DNA from: Ligustrum vulgare
Lineage: Eukaryota; Streptophyta; Magnoliopsida; Lamiales; Oleaceae
Direction of reading: 5' to 3'
Length of the DNA stretch: 64,000 nt
Assembly: GCA_963555705.1 (NCBI GenBank)
Contig: OY743174.1
Span: 27,221,608 to 27,285,607, forward strand
This document shows, in pieces, positions 11,968 to 23,833 of this stretch. Both the position numbers and the translations under genes were made by a program. Under the pieces are notes generated by a model that worked only from the letters and a program-made list of their open reading frames with translations, was not told the origin of the DNA and ran no database searches. Numbering within the stretch: the stretch's first letter is position 1; each line of letters starts with the position of its first letter.

Positions 11968-12755
11968 TGTTCGCTAGAAATACACCGCAAGTGCACGTAT
12001 TGCATACAAGTGATAGTGGACTAAATGAGTCAGGTTTATCGATCCCACAAGGATTGTCTATTTCAATTACACTCTAATTTAATCAATTTAAACAAGAAAC
12101 ACACAATAAGGTTTTGATTTTGGAAATATTTTTGTACTAGAATTAAAATCACAATTGTAAATAAATAAGTAGAAAATGGTGATAACTTGATGATAAATGA
12201 GTGTTGGGATTCTTAATTCCACTTGACCATTACCTAATTGAATTCTCAACAAGCCAAACGAAATGCAATTTACTACGCATGTTAGATCCGATTTTTCAAG
12301 TTTAGTCAATTACCTCTCTCGAGTAAAATCAACCTTAATTAGTGGAATTAGCCTACTACATTTCTTTGTCGATTAAAAACACACCAATTGTATTAAACCT
12401 TTGTGAAAATAACTCAATGGATCATCTAGGATTTTAGGTATATCTCTATTGTAAATAAGAACCTAGAGAAAATATTGTATTGATCTAGACTATACAACAT
12501 TTTCTCAATAATTGCACATCTTCCCGAAAGTGACAAATTGGACCCCAAACATCTAATATTTGCACGATAGGACTCTTTTCTCCTCAATTCCTTTAATAAA
12601 TCCTTCGTTTAGCTTCTTTCTTGTGCATTCTCCATGAAGTTGAAGGTTAAACCTATTTAACCACAAAATATGCACAATTAAATAGATATTTGTCCAAATT
12701 ACTCAAAAAGTACCACAAAAAATGTATGAAATATGCATGTAAAATGCACTCAACA
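11968..12755 (-). repeat. 5' LTR of outer gypsy element, internally deleted (788 bp)
   Basis: It ends TGTTGAGTGCATTTTACATG on the minus strand at 12755 and AGCGAACA at 11968. It matches both ends of the 1602-bp LTR at 59229-60830 but lacks about 814 bp of the middle. Confidence 0.85.
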
Positions 12756-13074
12756 ATCTCCATTGTTGAATCTTTGATTATTTCAATAGTCTTCAGTTTT
12801 CTGGTTGTTTAAGTGTTTGATACTCGAAATCACTGACCGGTAATTGCTTGGTTGCCAACTTGAGATTTTTAATTCACTTATTGCCCTAATTTCTAAGTAA
12901 TATTCTTTTGGATTTTTTTGTTGGGTAAATTATATGTTACAGATTTTTTGAGTTATAGAAACATTATGTACGTGATTTGTGGTTGTGAGTAACAGTTTCT
13001 TAGAACTATCAGTGTTATTGGGACTGTTTGTTGCTTATCGGTGAGATGCTAGACTGATTATTTTACAGACATTA

Positions 13075-16000
13075 TGACTTCTGAATCATTTGTTGTGAAA
13101 TTCATGGGTAAGAATTACTTGGGTTGGGAATTTCAATTTCGTTTATTTGTTATGGGAAAAGAGCTACGAGGTCATATAGATGGGGATGATTCTGCACCTT
13201 AAGATGTAGAGGCTTTGTATAATTGGGAAATTAAAGATGCACGGGTCATAACTTGGATCCTTTGCTCGGTTGAGTCTCATCACGTTCTCAATTTGAGGTC
13301 TTATAAAACAGCTGCTAAAATGTGGAAGTATCTTAATACGGCTTACAATCAAGACAATTTTCTTCGATGTTTTCAATTAGAGTATGAGATGGCTAATTTC
13401 ACACAACACTTTCAATTGAGGAACTTTATTATGGCTCTCAAACTTTCTAAGATGACTACTTCGACATTATTTATCCTAAGGTTCCCGCTAAAGTCCTCTC
13501 TACTTTTCAAGCAGTGCATGCATCTAGTAAGCGAGATAAATTCTTGATGAAGCTACGACCTGACATTGAAATTACACTGTCTAATATGATGAATCATGCT
13601 TCTGCCCCCATCCCTGGAAGTGTTTGAATGAACTTCTTCGTGAGGAACAGCGTCTACTCACTCAAGCTTCCATGGCACATCAGGCCCTTGGTAATGTACC
13701 TATTCCTATTACTTATGCAGCATAAGGAAGACATAAGAGTATGCATACTATCCTGTGCTTTAGTTGTACAGCTTTTGGTCATATTTCTTGAGATTGCCCT
13801 AAAAAGTTTTGTAACGATTGCAAGAAATAGGGTCATATCATCTCTCCGTGTCCCATTCGGCCTGAAAGGAAGCAAGGTACTACTTATCATGCCTCCATTG
13901 GTGTCTAGTTCTGCTGCATTGTCTGGTTCCTTTTCGATTATTCCTTTTCCAACTCCTACAGCCTTAGCAAACTCGCACACACTCACTCCTGAAATGGTAC
14001 AACAAATGATCATTTATACTTTGTCTTCTTTTGGGCTCTCAAGTAATCATCAAGTTTCTTCTAAGGCATGGTATTTTGACTTTGGAGCTTCTAATCATAT
14101 GTCTAATATTGCTATTCCCCTTTCCATGTTAGAAATTATGATGGAAATTTGAAAATTAGCACCGCTGATGGTAGCTCTCTGCCTAATAGTATTGTTAGTG
14201 ATCTTTCCTCCTCTTTAACTATGTTTTTGCCTCTCCTGTCCTCTCCAAAAATCTTCTTTCTGTTGGTCAGTTGTTTGATCATAATTGTAATTTCCATTTC
14301 TCTCATTCTGGTCGTGTTGTGCAGGATCAAGTGTCAGGGAAGATGATAGCAAAGGGCCTAAAGAGGGATGACTCTTTCCTCTCCATGTTTCTCCTTCCCC
14401 ATTTATCCCTAGTTTTCCTTTACTTTCCTTTACACGTAATGTTGTTAGTCCTAGAAATAAGATGTGGCATAAATGTCTAGGCCACCTTTGTACTACATAC
14501 GTTGTTTAATTCTGGTTTATTGGGCAACAAAACATGTTCTTCTCTTGATCTTTCTTTTGATTGTACAACATGTAAACTTAGCAAAAGTAAAGTTCTACCT
14601 TTTCCTTCTCATGCATCTCGTACCTCAAAATGTTTCGATATTATTCACAGTGATGTTTGGGGTATTGTACCTGTTGTTTCTCATGCGCATTATAAATACT
14701 TTGTTACTTTCATTGATTATTTTAGTTATTTTACTTGGGTTTACTTCCTAAGGACTAAGGTAGAAGTCTTTTCTGTCCTTCAGCACTTCATTGCCCTTCT
14801 TGAGACTCAATTCTCTGCCAGCATCAAAATCTTACGATCTAATTCTAGCAGTGAATATATGTCTAATGAGTTTTAGGCATTTATCCAAAGCAAAGGGATT
14901 ATCTCTCACTGCTCTTGTCCTTCAATGCCGTAACAAAACGGTGTTACTAAGAGGAAATATCATCACCTTCTTGATGTGGTAAGAACCCTTTTATTTAAAT
15001 CATCTGCTCCTCTCATTTTTGGTGTGAGACGCTTTCTACTTCTATTCATTTGATCAATCACTTACCCTCTCCTATGTTAAACCATGTTTCCTCTTTCTTT
15101 AAGTTGTTTGGTCATTCACCTTTATATTCTAATCTTTGTACATTTGGTTGTGTTTGTTTTGTTCTTCTCCCTGCTCATGAACGACATAAACTTACAACTC
15201 AATCTATTAAGTGTATTTTTTTCTTGGTTATGCTACCCCTCAAAAGGGTTATGTTTGTTATGATCCCCATGCTCGTCGTATACGGGTTTCTAGGAATGTA
15301 TTTTTCTTTGAAAATCAATATTTGTTTCCATCTCATATTCGGTTGCCATCTCCATCTATCTCTTCTGCCTAGTTTTATTGATTATCCAACAATTGAGAAA
15401 ATGTTCAAACCTGGTTTTGTGTATGAAAGATGTAGTTGACTTGAGTCTCGTTCAACTTCTTCTCTACCCCCTACCGATCTTGACCCAATGCTTGATTCGC
15501 TCCCGCTATCGCTATTACTCATGCTCCTGCTCACTCCACTTTTCGTTGGTCTACTCGTCATTCTCAACCTCCTGATTGGTATGGTGTTTGTTCTCCTGTC
15601 TTTCTTGTCGCTACTTTATCATCTATTTCCATTCCACTACACACGACCAATGGAACATGAGTGTTAGCAAAATGCAATGCGAACAAAACTTCAAGCACTT
15701 AAGGAAAATAACACTTGGGATATTGTTACTTGTCCTCCTACAATCAAACCTATTGGACGTAGATTGGTTTTCTCTGTAAAACTTCGTTCTAGTAGGGCTT
15801 TGGACCGGTGCAAAGCTCGCCTAGTAGCTCTAAGTAACAAGCAGGAACATGTGATTTATTATGAGGAGGCATTTGCTTCCATTGCCAAAATGACCACGGT
15901 TCGCACCATCTTAGCTATTGTCACTTCACAGTCGTGGCAACTGCATCAGATGGATGTGAAGAATGCCTTTCTTCATGTTGATCTCCAGGAAAACGTTTAC

Positions 16001-16520
16001 ATGAAGCTTCCCTCTAGTATGACTAGTTCTTCTCCTCGTGATATTTGTAAAATAAGGCGTTCTCTGTATGAACTCAAATAGGCGCCCCAGGCTTAGTTTG
16101 CGAATTTTTGCAATACACTTATTTCCTTCAATTTTACACAAAGTCGGTATGATTCTTCTCTCTTCTTCCATAAATCCGTGTCAATCATTTTATTGGTTTA
16201 TGTGGATGATATTATCATTTCTGGACTGATTGTAGTTTGATTACTAAGATTCAACAGCTATTTGCATGCAACTTTTCATATGAAAGATCATAGACAGTTC
16301 ACATACTTCTTAGGATTGGAAGTTCATCATCGAGCCAGTGGTATTTTCTTGAATCAGTATTCAAGATCTTATCACCTTGGCTGGTTTGGAGGACACTTCT
16401 TTTGTTGATACTCCTATGGAGGTAAATGTTGAATATAGGAAAGATGAAGGGGACCTTTTCGACGATCCTACTCTCTATCGACGACTGATTGGAAGTCTTA
16501 TCTACTTGAATGAGATTTGA
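13075..16520 (+). pseudogene. Decayed Ty1/copia gag-pol, truncated before RNase H
   Basis: From MTSESFVVKFMGKNYLGWEF the gag (UBN2-like) region continues to about 13555. Two zinc knuckles follow at 13755-13850 (CFSCTAFGHIS, CNDCKK, each with a stop). Then come a protease motif DFGASNHMSN near 14080, the pre-integrase WHKCLGH near 14463, the integrase core (HSDVWGIVP, FVTFIDYFSYFTW, RSNSSSEYMSNEF), and reverse transcriptase with MDVKNAFLHVDLQ near 15950 and YVDDIIIS near 16200. The reading stops near 16517 after LIGSLIYLNE. Many stops and frameshifts disable it. I could not identify its LTRs. Confidence 0.88.
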
Positions 16521-17556
16521 GAAATATTGTATAGTTCAGTGAAGAAATCGAGACCCAAGAATAAGTTCCATGATGATTAAACTCCCATTTTTTCCTTTGC
16601 AAGATAGGTCAATAAAACCTTGCTATAAGAGCTCATTGTTATTTTCTTTCTTTGGTGAAGAATTAGCATCTTGTTGTGTCGACGTTGGGTGGGTGGCAGT
16701 GACGACCAGTTGTTCACTATTTGGTTTTGGATGTGAGCAGGAATGAACGAGATGGGGTGGGTGAGTGGTTTTTTTTTCTTTTTTTTCATTTTTTTTTTTC
16801 ATTTATTTAATTATTGGAATTTTGATTTATTTAAAGAAGTGTAAAATTTACCATTTTACCCTTTTAAAAATTGGTCAATATACATCAAGATTTACTATTT
16901 CAATCAACTAACTGTCAAATAATGAAAATCTTCCATTTGTCTTCTCTGCACGAATACTTCATTCATTTGAGATTGTGGATGACACAAATTGGTGTTCTAA
17001 AATGCGCCAAGGCGCGTACGAAACGCCTCGCATTAGGAGTATGCGGGTAAAATGGCGGTCAAATTTTTCGTTGATCACCTAGGCGCGTTTAATCCGGCCT
17101 AGGTGCAAGTAGTCGAGTTTAATCCCACATAATCTCGAATAAACAAGCATGGGCGTTCAAACTTTATTTTATTTATATTACATTCTTTTGTTCTTTTTTT
17201 ATGAAATTATTTTTATTTGTCATTTATTTATTTGTTAGATTTTCCTTTCCCAAATAGGTTATTTAAATATTATTTTTATCTTATTTTTTATAGGTTAAAG
17301 TATTTTTAAATAGTTTAAAAGTTTGAAAATAATTATAGTATAATAAATAAAATTAACAAACTTAAATCTATATTTTTTTGCTTTAATAATTCTAAAATTA
17401 AATAATATTGTTGTTATATATTTTATATTTTTGAATATTCAGTTCTTATGTAATATATTACGAAACGCATTATGACGTCTAGACTTCACATTGGCACACC
17501 TCAATTTGTGATTCTTGATTCTCGACCTCGACACCTCATAACACATTATACCTTTT
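16521..17556. other. AT-rich intergenic sequence, no gene
   Basis: Contains T-runs near 16770-16810 and a CG-containing patch at 16995-17105 (AAGGCGCGTACGAAACGCC). A similar patch with GCGAGGCG/ACGCC motifs recurs at about 29690-29850. An AT-rich part at 17215-17435 is related to 24945-25130. Confidence 0.6.
17215..17435 (+). repeat. Dispersed AT-rich repeat, copy 1
   Basis: It shares ordered blocks with 24945-25130, including ATTATAGTATAATAAATAAA and TAATAATTCTAAAATTAAAT. The family is not recognised. Confidence 0.6.
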
Positions 17557-17764
17557 AGAACCTTGGACACAACACAAACTAAAAGTATGGGTAAAGTTTA
17601 TAAAAGGTCTCTGACGGTGATCTCCTAAAACAACGAGTTCTAAAAATCATAGTCAAACATACGTAAATAACACAAATTACCATCTAACTTTACCTCAAAC
17701 AATAGTGGAGAACAATTAGATACTCTTAGTCACATCACTATGAACTAAGGTTTACCTCAAGAAT
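17557..17764. repeat. 208-bp flanking duplication, left copy
   Basis: It runs from AGAACCTTGGACACAAC to ACCTCAAGAAT and stops exactly at the copia LTR start. By eye it is identical to 23804-24011 on the far side of the element. It contains no ORF of note. Confidence 0.9.
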
Positions 17765-18137
17765 TGTTGAGCTCCCAAGCTCCTTTTCACAGATTGAAGA
17801 AGAAGAACCAGCAACAAGAAGAATGTCCAGCAAGAACCGATCCCAGCCTGTTTGCTTGTTCCTTGTTTGAGCTCAGTTTGTGACCACTTAAACACACTGG
17901 AACATGGCACCGTCGTCCTCGAGAAATGGCAACCGGATCTAGGCTCGCCGGAGGTAGCAAGATTTCGCCGGAGATATTGGACCTCTCCCACTTCTACCTC
18001 TCCACCCAAGAATGTGCCAAGTCTCTTTGAAATAAGAAAGGTTTCCCCCTCTTATTCAAAATTCAAATCCCATGGGTAAGTGAAGTCCCAATCATAGGGT
18101 GCCATGTGGATTAAGTGGACCACCACTATATTCCACA
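17765..18137 (-). repeat. 3' LTR of copia element (373 bp)
   Basis: In plus-strand reading it starts TGTTGAGCTCCCAAGC and ends CTATATTCCACA. It differs from the other LTR at GGGTAAG/GGATAAG and AGTCCCAAT/AGTCTCAAT. A purine-rich run (GGCCCAAGGTGAAGATT on the minus strand) just inside is the likely plus-strand primer. Confidence 0.93.
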
Positions 18138-18255
18138 AATCTTCACCTTGGGCCACCTTAATCCATTACCAATTTCTCCGGTTACAAGTACTATCCATGT
18201 GTGTGTGGTCTAATAAATCATCATCGCTCACTCCAGCCAAGTACCTGCAAAACAA

Positions 18256-21200
18256 CTAACCGTTATCAATAGCAAGAATTGATAAACACTTGTTGAATTT
18301 ACCTGCCGCAAGTACCTTTGTCCCGACATCTGCAGGATTATCATCAGTTGCAATTTTAAGCAATGTAAACTCACCTGAAGCTAACTTCTCCCTAATGAAA
18401 TGATACTTTACCTCAATGTGCTTAGACCTTTCATGATAAACAGGATTTTTACATAACATTAAAGCACTTTGACTATCAGTAAATATCATAGCAGTTTCAT
18501 TTAAGAAGTTCAATTCACACAATAGTCCTTTTAACCACATGCATTCTTTTACCACTTCAGTGAGTGCAACATATTCCGCTTCAGTGCTGGAGAGTGTAAC
18601 AATAGATTGTAACTGTGATTTCCATGTGATACAATTATCACCCAAATAGAAAAAATAAGAAGTGGTAGATTTCCTCTGATCTTTATCACCTGCAAAGTCA
18701 GAATCTACATATCCCTTAAGCTCAAGCTTATCACTTCTCCTTTCAAACACTAACCCCCTTTTAAGAGTTCCCGCTAGATATCTTAATAGCCATTTTAATG
18801 CAGCCCAATGAGGTTTACCTGGATTAGACATAAACCTACTCAATAAACTAACTGCATATGCAAGGTCTGGTCTAGTGGTAATCATAGAATACATCACAGA
18901 ACCAATGGCATTAGCATAGGGAACATTACTCATTTCTTGTTTTTCATCTTCATTTTTAGGACATTGTGCAGATGATAAATTTATGTGTGCAGCTAATGGT
19001 ATATTGACAGACTTAGCAAGTTTCATGCCAAATTTGGTTATCACCTTGTCTAAATAAGACTCTTGATTAATAGTCAGTCTATTATCAGCCCTATTCCTTT
19101 TAATAACCATGCCAAGAATCTTTCTTGCCTCTCCCAAGTCTTTCATGTCAAATTCCGATTTTAAAAGGTTTTTCATTTTAACAATTTCAGCTTTACTAGA
19201 ACTAGCAAGCAACATGTCATCCACATATAACAACAAATAAACTTCACAGCCTATCTTACAGTTATTATAATACAAACATGCATCATATTCACTCCTTTTA
19301 AAACCAATTTTAAACATATAAGCATCAAATTTCTTATACCATTGCCTAGGACTCTGCTTAAGGCCATACAAGGACTTTCTAAGCAAGCACACAAGTTCCG
19401 ACTTACCCTTCACCTCAAACCCTTGAGGTTGAGCCATGTAAATCACTTCATCCAATTCCCCATGAAGAAAAGCGGTCTTAACATCTAGTTGCTCTAATTC
19501 CCAATCATATTGGACAACTAAGGCTAAGACTAACCTGATAGTTTTATACTTAATAACAGGTGAAAACACCTCATTATAGTCTATCCCTTCTCTTTGAGTA
19601 AATCCTTTAGCTACCAATCTAGCTTTATATCTTAAAGGGTCATTAGCTTCTACTCCTTCTTTCAACTTGTAGATCCATTTACAATGGACTACCTTCTGAT
19701 TCCTTGGTTTTTCAACCAACTTCCAAGTCTCATTTTGTTTCAGAGACTGGATTTCCTCCTTCATAGCCTTTTTCCAATTTTCAGACTTTTCACAATTGAT
19801 CGCTTCCTCAAATGAAGCAGGTTCAACTGAATCTAAGGCTTCACCTGAAACTAAGACATAATCAATCAAATTAGAAGAGACGTACTTCATATTTGGTCTA
19901 ACTTGTCTCCTCTCCCTATCTCTCACTAATTGGTAGTTTTCCAAATTAGTACCTGCAGATGTTTCTTGATCAGGGACTTCCGTTTCAGGAATTTCAGGAA
20001 TTTCAAGTTCAGGTTGCTCTACCATAACTTCTTGTTCCGCTTCTACTTGAGGTTGGGTTTCACTACCCTCTGGATTATCTTCACCTAATCTCTTCACCTC
20101 AAAGTCAATCTTCTTCTCAGTACAAGATTCCCCCTTCTCAGTTTGTCTATTTATGGTCTTAAGACAAGGCATATCGAGTTCATTGAACTTCACATCTCGA
20201 CTGTTGATAACTTTCATGCCCTTACCATCTAAAACCCATAACATGTAACCTTTCACTCCCTCTGGATAACCTAACATGACACACTTAGTAGCCCTAGGGT
20301 CTAACTTACCCTCAACCTGATGTGCATAGGCCGCACAACCAAATACTCTAAGGTGTGACAAATCTGGAGGTTTTCCAGTCCACAATTCTTGGGGAGTCTT
20401 AAAGTCAACAGTACTAGAAGGTGACCTATTTATCAAATAGGCAGCGGTACAAACAGCTTCACCCCAAAAGCCTTTAGCTAACCCCGAACTAATCAGCATG
20501 CATCTAACTTTATTCATTAAAGTCCGATTCATCCTCTCAGCTACCCCATTCTGCTGGGGGGTAGATCTTACAGTCCTATGCCTTCTGATACCTCTATCCT
20601 TGCAAAATGTATCGAACTCAAAGTTGCAAAACTCTAGACCATTGTCCGTCCTAAGAGTTCTTACACTTTTCCCCATTTGTTTCTCAACCAAGGCAATCCA
20701 GGACTTGAACTTACCAAAAGTGTCAGATTTGGATTTAAGGGGATACACCCAAACTTTCCTCGAGTAGTCATCAACAATAGATAGGAAAAATCTACTACCT
20801 CCATTTGTAGGATGTTTTTCTGGTCCCCACAAATCAGCATGAATGTAGTCTAAGGGTCTGTTAGTGTTGTGTTCACCTATCCCAAAGCTAACCCTGTGTG
20901 ACTTTCCTAGAACACACGTCTCACAAAAGCTTAAAGGTATAACACTATCCTTTCCTAGTAAACTCTGATCACTAAGACACTTCAACCCCTTGTTTCCTAT
21001 GTGTCCCATCCTTTTATGCCAAAGATCTGATCTATCTTCATAAGTTGTAGATAATGCAGACTCGTAGGCCTTTAAGGCTTTACCTTCAAGGATATACAAT
21101 CCATTCCTCTTGGGACCTTTCATAACAACTAGAGAGCCTTTACTCACTTTCATAGTACCGAAATGAGATCTGTACTCATAACCCTCATCTTCCAAAATGC

Positions 21201-22362
21201 CCAAGGAAATGAGGTTCCTCGCAAGGCCCGGGACATACCTGACATTCAGAAGAGATCTGATCATGCCATCATGCATCCTAATAGCAATATCACCAACTCC
21301 TTCCACAGTCTGTGTATAGTTGTCCCCCAAGTACACTTTCCTAGGCTTAACTTCTCTATAGTTATAAAACCAAGATTTAACAGGACTCATATGGACAGTG
21401 GCACCCGAGTCTAAAACCCACTCACTGTCAAAATCAATTTCAGACACATTCATTGCTTGTGGTCTATGAAGGGTATTGTCGACATTATCATCATCACATG
21501 TCACAGTCATCATATGAAGACTATCAAAAGCATCACCTACAGCAACTAGGTTCTGGCCATCACTCTGCTGAGGTCTATGTTTCTTCTTAAAGTCATCACA
21601 GTCTCTTTTGAAATGTCCAATTTTACCACAATAGTAGCATTTCTTAACACTCTTATCCCGAGACTTGGACCTACCCTTCGAGTTACCTCTACCCTTCTTC
21701 GTTTGGAAGTGGTTTTCTCTCGACTCTCTCGACTCATTTCTCCCTCTAAAACCACTAAACAAACTCTCTTCCCTCGAGCTGCTACCCCTTGACTCCCTCT
21801 TCATCTCGAGCTCCCTAGCCCTTAAAGCCTCAACTACAATATCTAAGGTCACAGTGTCCCTAGCATATGTAATAGCATTCCTAACATCTCTATAAGATTC
21901 AGGCATGGCATTTAGCATAATAGCAGCGAGATATTCATCATCAAATTTCTTTCCATTGTGGGTCAAACACTTGACAAGACTGTTAAACTCACTCAAATTA
22001 GATTCAAGATCCTTTCCTTGATCCAATTTATAGTTGAAAAGTTTTTGAATTAAGTGAATCTTCTTCGTTAAAGATTTTGTCAAAAAAAGTTTGTCAAGTG
22101 CTTCCCACAAATCTTTAGCAGTCGTATGCTTTTCAACTTGTCCCACTATATCATCAGATAAATGCAATATTATACAACTATGTGCAATTTCATTCATCTC
22201 AACAATTTCATCAGGTTTATCTAACAATGCTTTTGAATAAGTACTAGGGTCCTCAAGTGCTTTAGAAACTCTTTGTTGAATTAAAATAGCCTTCATTTTT
22301 TGCTTCCAAATGGAATAATCTCCCTTACCGTTAAATTGTGACAATTCAACACGAGAACCCAT
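18256..22362 (-). CDS. Ty1/copia gag-pol polyprotein, intact
   Basis: 1368 residues, one frame, starting MGSRVELSQFNGKGDYSIWK. Gag is about 1-235, with zinc knuckle CYYCGKIGHFKRDC at 242-255. The protease active site DSGAT begins at 318. The pre-integrase region has LWHKRMGH at 447-454 and Cys480/Cys483. The integrase triad is D510 (HADLWG), D573 (RTDNGLEF) and E609 (NGVAERMNRT). Reverse transcriptase has QLDVKTAFLHG near 959 and YVDDM at 1046-1050. RNase H has D1220 (YVDSDFAGD), E1261 (SSTEAEYVAL) and D1296 (TDSQSA). All catalytic residues I can check are present. The protein would package, copy and insert the element's own RNA. Expression would be driven by the LTR at 23345-23717. Confidence 0.95.
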   Translation of the reverse strand: MGSRVELSQFNGKGDYSIWKQKMKAILIQQRVSKALEDPSTYSKALLDKPDEIVEMNEIAHSCIILHLSDDIVGQVEKHTTAKDLWEALDKLFLTKSLTKKIHLIQKLFNYKLDQGKDLESNLSEFNSLVKCLTHNGKKFDDEYLAAIMLNAMPESYRDVRNAITYARDTVTLDIVVEALRARELEMKRESRGSSSREESLFSGFRGRNESRESRENHFQTKKGRGNSKGRSKSRDKSVKKCYYCGKIGHFKRDCDDFKKKHRPQQSDGQNLVAVGDAFDSLHMMTVTCDDDNVDNTLHRPQAMNVSEIDFDSEWVLDSGATVHMSPVKSWFYNYREVKPRKVYLGDNYTQTVEGVGDIAIRMHDGMIRSLLNVRYVPGLARNLISLGILEDEGYEYRSHFGTMKVSKGSLVVMKGPKRNGLYILEGKALKAYESALSTTYEDRSDLWHKRMGHIGNKGLKCLSDQSLLGKDSVIPLSFCETCVLGKSHRVSFGIGEHNTNRPLDYIHADLWGPEKHPTNGGSRFFLSIVDDYSRKVWVYPLKSKSDTFGKFKSWIALVEKQMGKSVRTLRTDNGLEFCNFEFDTFCKDRGIRRHRTVRSTPQQNGVAERMNRTLMNKVRCMLISSGLAKGFWGEAVCTAAYLINRSPSSTVDFKTPQELWTGKPPDLSHLRVFGCAAYAHQVEGKLDPRATKCVMLGYPEGVKGYMLWVLDGKGMKVINSRDVKFNELDMPCLKTINRQTEKGESCTEKKIDFEVKRLGEDNPEGSETQPQVEAEQEVMVEQPELEIPEIPETEVPDQETSAGTNLENYQLVRDRERRQVRPNMKYVSSNLIDYVLVSGEALDSVEPASFEEAINCEKSENWKKAMKEEIQSLKQNETWKLVEKPRNQKVVHCKWIYKLKEGVEANDPLRYKARLVAKGFTQREGIDYNEVFSPVIKYKTIRLVLALVVQYDWELEQLDVKTAFLHGELDEVIYMAQPQGFEVKGKSELVCLLRKSLYGLKQSPRQWYKKFDAYMFKIGFKRSEYDACLYYNNCKIGCEVYLLLYVDDMLLASSSKAEIVKMKNLLKSEFDMKDLGEARKILGMVIKRNRADNRLTINQESYLDKVITKFGMKLAKSVNIPLAAHINLSSAQCPKNEDEKQEMSNVPYANAIGSVMYSMITTRPDLAYAVSLLSRFMSNPGKPHWAALKWLLRYLAGTLKRGLVFERRSDKLELKGYVDSDFAGDKDQRKSTTSYFFYLGDNCITWKSQLQSIVTLSSTEAEYVALTEVVKECMWLKGLLCELNFLNETAMIFTDSQSALMLCKNPVYHERSKHIEVKYHFIREKLASGEFTLLKIATDDNPADVGTKVLAAGKFNKCLSILAIDNG

Positions 22363-23330
22363 AATGCAAATAATGAAAATTCAAACAAGTTAACACAAAG
22401 CAATTACCCACACTCAAATGCAAGATCAAACCAATTTCACCAAAATTACTCTTCAAGATGATCACACAAATAATATAATAACAAGTAATACACGACAATT
22501 TCAAGAAATTAAGCACGTAGTCAAATTCCAATCCTATGTGAGTTCTACCAACAAGCAATGGTTACCGGCAAGGTAACCCCCAACACTATATAGCCACCTC
22601 ACAATAGCCTCTAGAATATGAAATACGTAATGAAAATAAGGGATAGCCAATGCAAACCGAGCGGACTTTTCAATGTCCGTATAATCGAGAGTTGATTTTG
22701 CAAAATGGACTTCGGAAATGGAACGAGCAGGTCGAGCTGAAGATTCTGTCGGAAAATGCCTCGCCGGACCGCCGCCGGACCACCGCGCCGGAGTTCTACC
22801 GCCCCTGCCGGAAAATTCTCAAAAAACACAGAAAGATGCTCCTCGTCGTTACGAATCCAACGGTGGTGACCGTTTCGCGATTGGAGCTCCCTACCGGCCG
22901 GAATCGCTGTTTTTCAGTTTACCAACATTTTCTTCTCCGGCGAATAACTCCTGTTTCAACCGTCGGATTGCCCTCAAATTTCAGGCGAGTCTTCTCCTCG
23001 AAGAGCCCGTTCTAATGGAGGTGGCCGATCGTCGATCGGAGTTCTGGATCGGCCGGAATCCCACTTTTTCAGTCCGGTTTTCACAGCTTTCTTTCGCCGT
23101 TTGCCGCCGTCTCAGCCACCGGAATTGCTCCGCCTTCTGGTCGAGTGTTCTCCACGATGAGGCGGTTCTTTTGGTGTTGGTCTTGCTCCGGTTGGTTGGC
23201 CGGAGGTCGGGTTTTGGAAAAAATGGACAGTGATTTTTTCTTTCTCCTTTCCTCCTTGCTTCCAGCGGTTTCTACCTCACGGTTTTTGGAACTTCTTCAA
23301 CTGCTTCCTTCGCCCAGCTACTTAACCATA
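22363..23330 (-). other. 5' leader of the copia element
   Basis: About 970 bases between primer site and start codon. It is unusually GC-rich in 22720-23240 (CGCCGG-type runs) compared with everything around it. Overlapping ORFs on both strands here (for example 22718-23233, plus) have no recognisable domain and are probably by-products of the composition. A leader of this length may hold packaging signals. Confidence 0.6.
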
Positions 23331-23342
23331 GCTCTGATACCA
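23331..23342 (-). promoter_or_regulatory. Primer-binding site, initiator-Met tRNA type
   Basis: TGGTATCAGAGC on the minus strand, two bases from the LTR end. This is the standard primer site of plant copia elements. Confidence 0.92.
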
Positions 23343-23344
23343 TT

Positions 23345-23717
23345 TGTTGAGCTCCCAAGCTCCTTTTCACAGATTGAAGAAGAAGAACCAGCAACAAGAA
23401 GAATGTCCAGCAAGAACCGATCCCAGCCTGTTTGCTTGTTCCTTGTTTGAGCTCAGTTTGTGACCACTTAAACACACTGGAACATGGCACCGTCGTCCTC
23501 GAGAAATGGCAACCGGATCTAGGCTCGCCGGAGGTAGCAAGATTTCGCCGGAGATATTGGACCTCTCCCACTTCTACCTCTCCACCCAAGAATGTGCCAA
23601 GTCTCTTTGAAATAAGAAAGGTTTCCCCCTCTTATTCAAAATTCAAATCCCATGGATAAGTGAAGTCTCAATCATAGGGTGCCATGTGGATTAAGTGGAC
23701 CACCACTATATTCCACA
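23345..23717 (-). repeat. 5' LTR of copia element (373 bp)
   Basis: Same length and almost the same sequence as 17765-18137. In the element's sense it starts TGTGGAATATAGTGG and ends GAGCTCAACA. It should carry the promoter. Confidence 0.93.
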
Positions 23718-23833
23718 AGAACCTTGGACACAACACAAACTAAAAGTGAAGTCTCAATCATAGGGTGCCATGTGGATTAAGTGGACCACCACTATATTCC
23801 ACAAGAACCTTGGACACAACACAAACTAAAAGT
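23662..23833. repeat. 86-bp tandem duplication across the LTR/flank junction
   Basis: The last 56 bases of the LTR plus the first 30 bases of the flank (23662-23747) are repeated at 23748-23833. The join AAAAGT|GAAGTCTC resembles the LTR's own AAGTGAAGTCTC, so short homology may have mediated it. It arose after or during insertion. Confidence 0.9.

Larger units (their letters stand above)
1..12755 (-). mobile_element. Decayed Ty3/gypsy element, Athila/Tat-like, split by a nested insertion
   Basis: An LTR retrotransposon is read on the minus strand. Its 5' LTR lies at 11968-12755, followed by a tRNA-Asp-type primer site, gag, protease, reverse transcriptase, RNase H and integrase down to about 350. 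The 3' LTR lies outside the window. Stops and frameshifts interrupt every domain, so it cannot make a polyprotein. The reverse transcriptase is cut at 2866/8955 by a second retrotransposon of opposite orientation. Gag and protease residues and the GGCGCC primer site fit the non-chromovirus OTA group (Athila/Tat); the exact lineage is an inference. A close relative lies on the plus strand from 59229. Confidence 0.88.
17765..23717 (-). mobile_element. Young, intact Ty1/copia element (Tork/Tnt1-like)
   Basis: The two 373-bp LTRs (17765-18137 and 23345-23717) differ at only two positions that I can see. They are TG...CA bounded. The initiator-Met-tRNA primer site (TGGTATCAGAGC, minus strand) abuts the 5' LTR at 23342-23331. 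A single uninterrupted 1368-codon polyprotein fills the interior. The domain order gag-protease-integrase-reverse transcriptase-RNase H is that of copia elements; the Tork/Tnt1 assignment is my inference from motif style. Near-identical LTRs and an open polyprotein point to a recent insertion and possible autonomy. The flanks are abnormal, with 208-bp duplications in place of 5 bp. Confidence 0.93.

Noticed and set aside
22718..23233. 171-codon plus-strand ORF in GC-rich DNA
   Set aside because: Falls in the 5' leader of the minus-strand copia element; overlapping ORFs occur in several frames because of high GC, and none has a recognisable domain.
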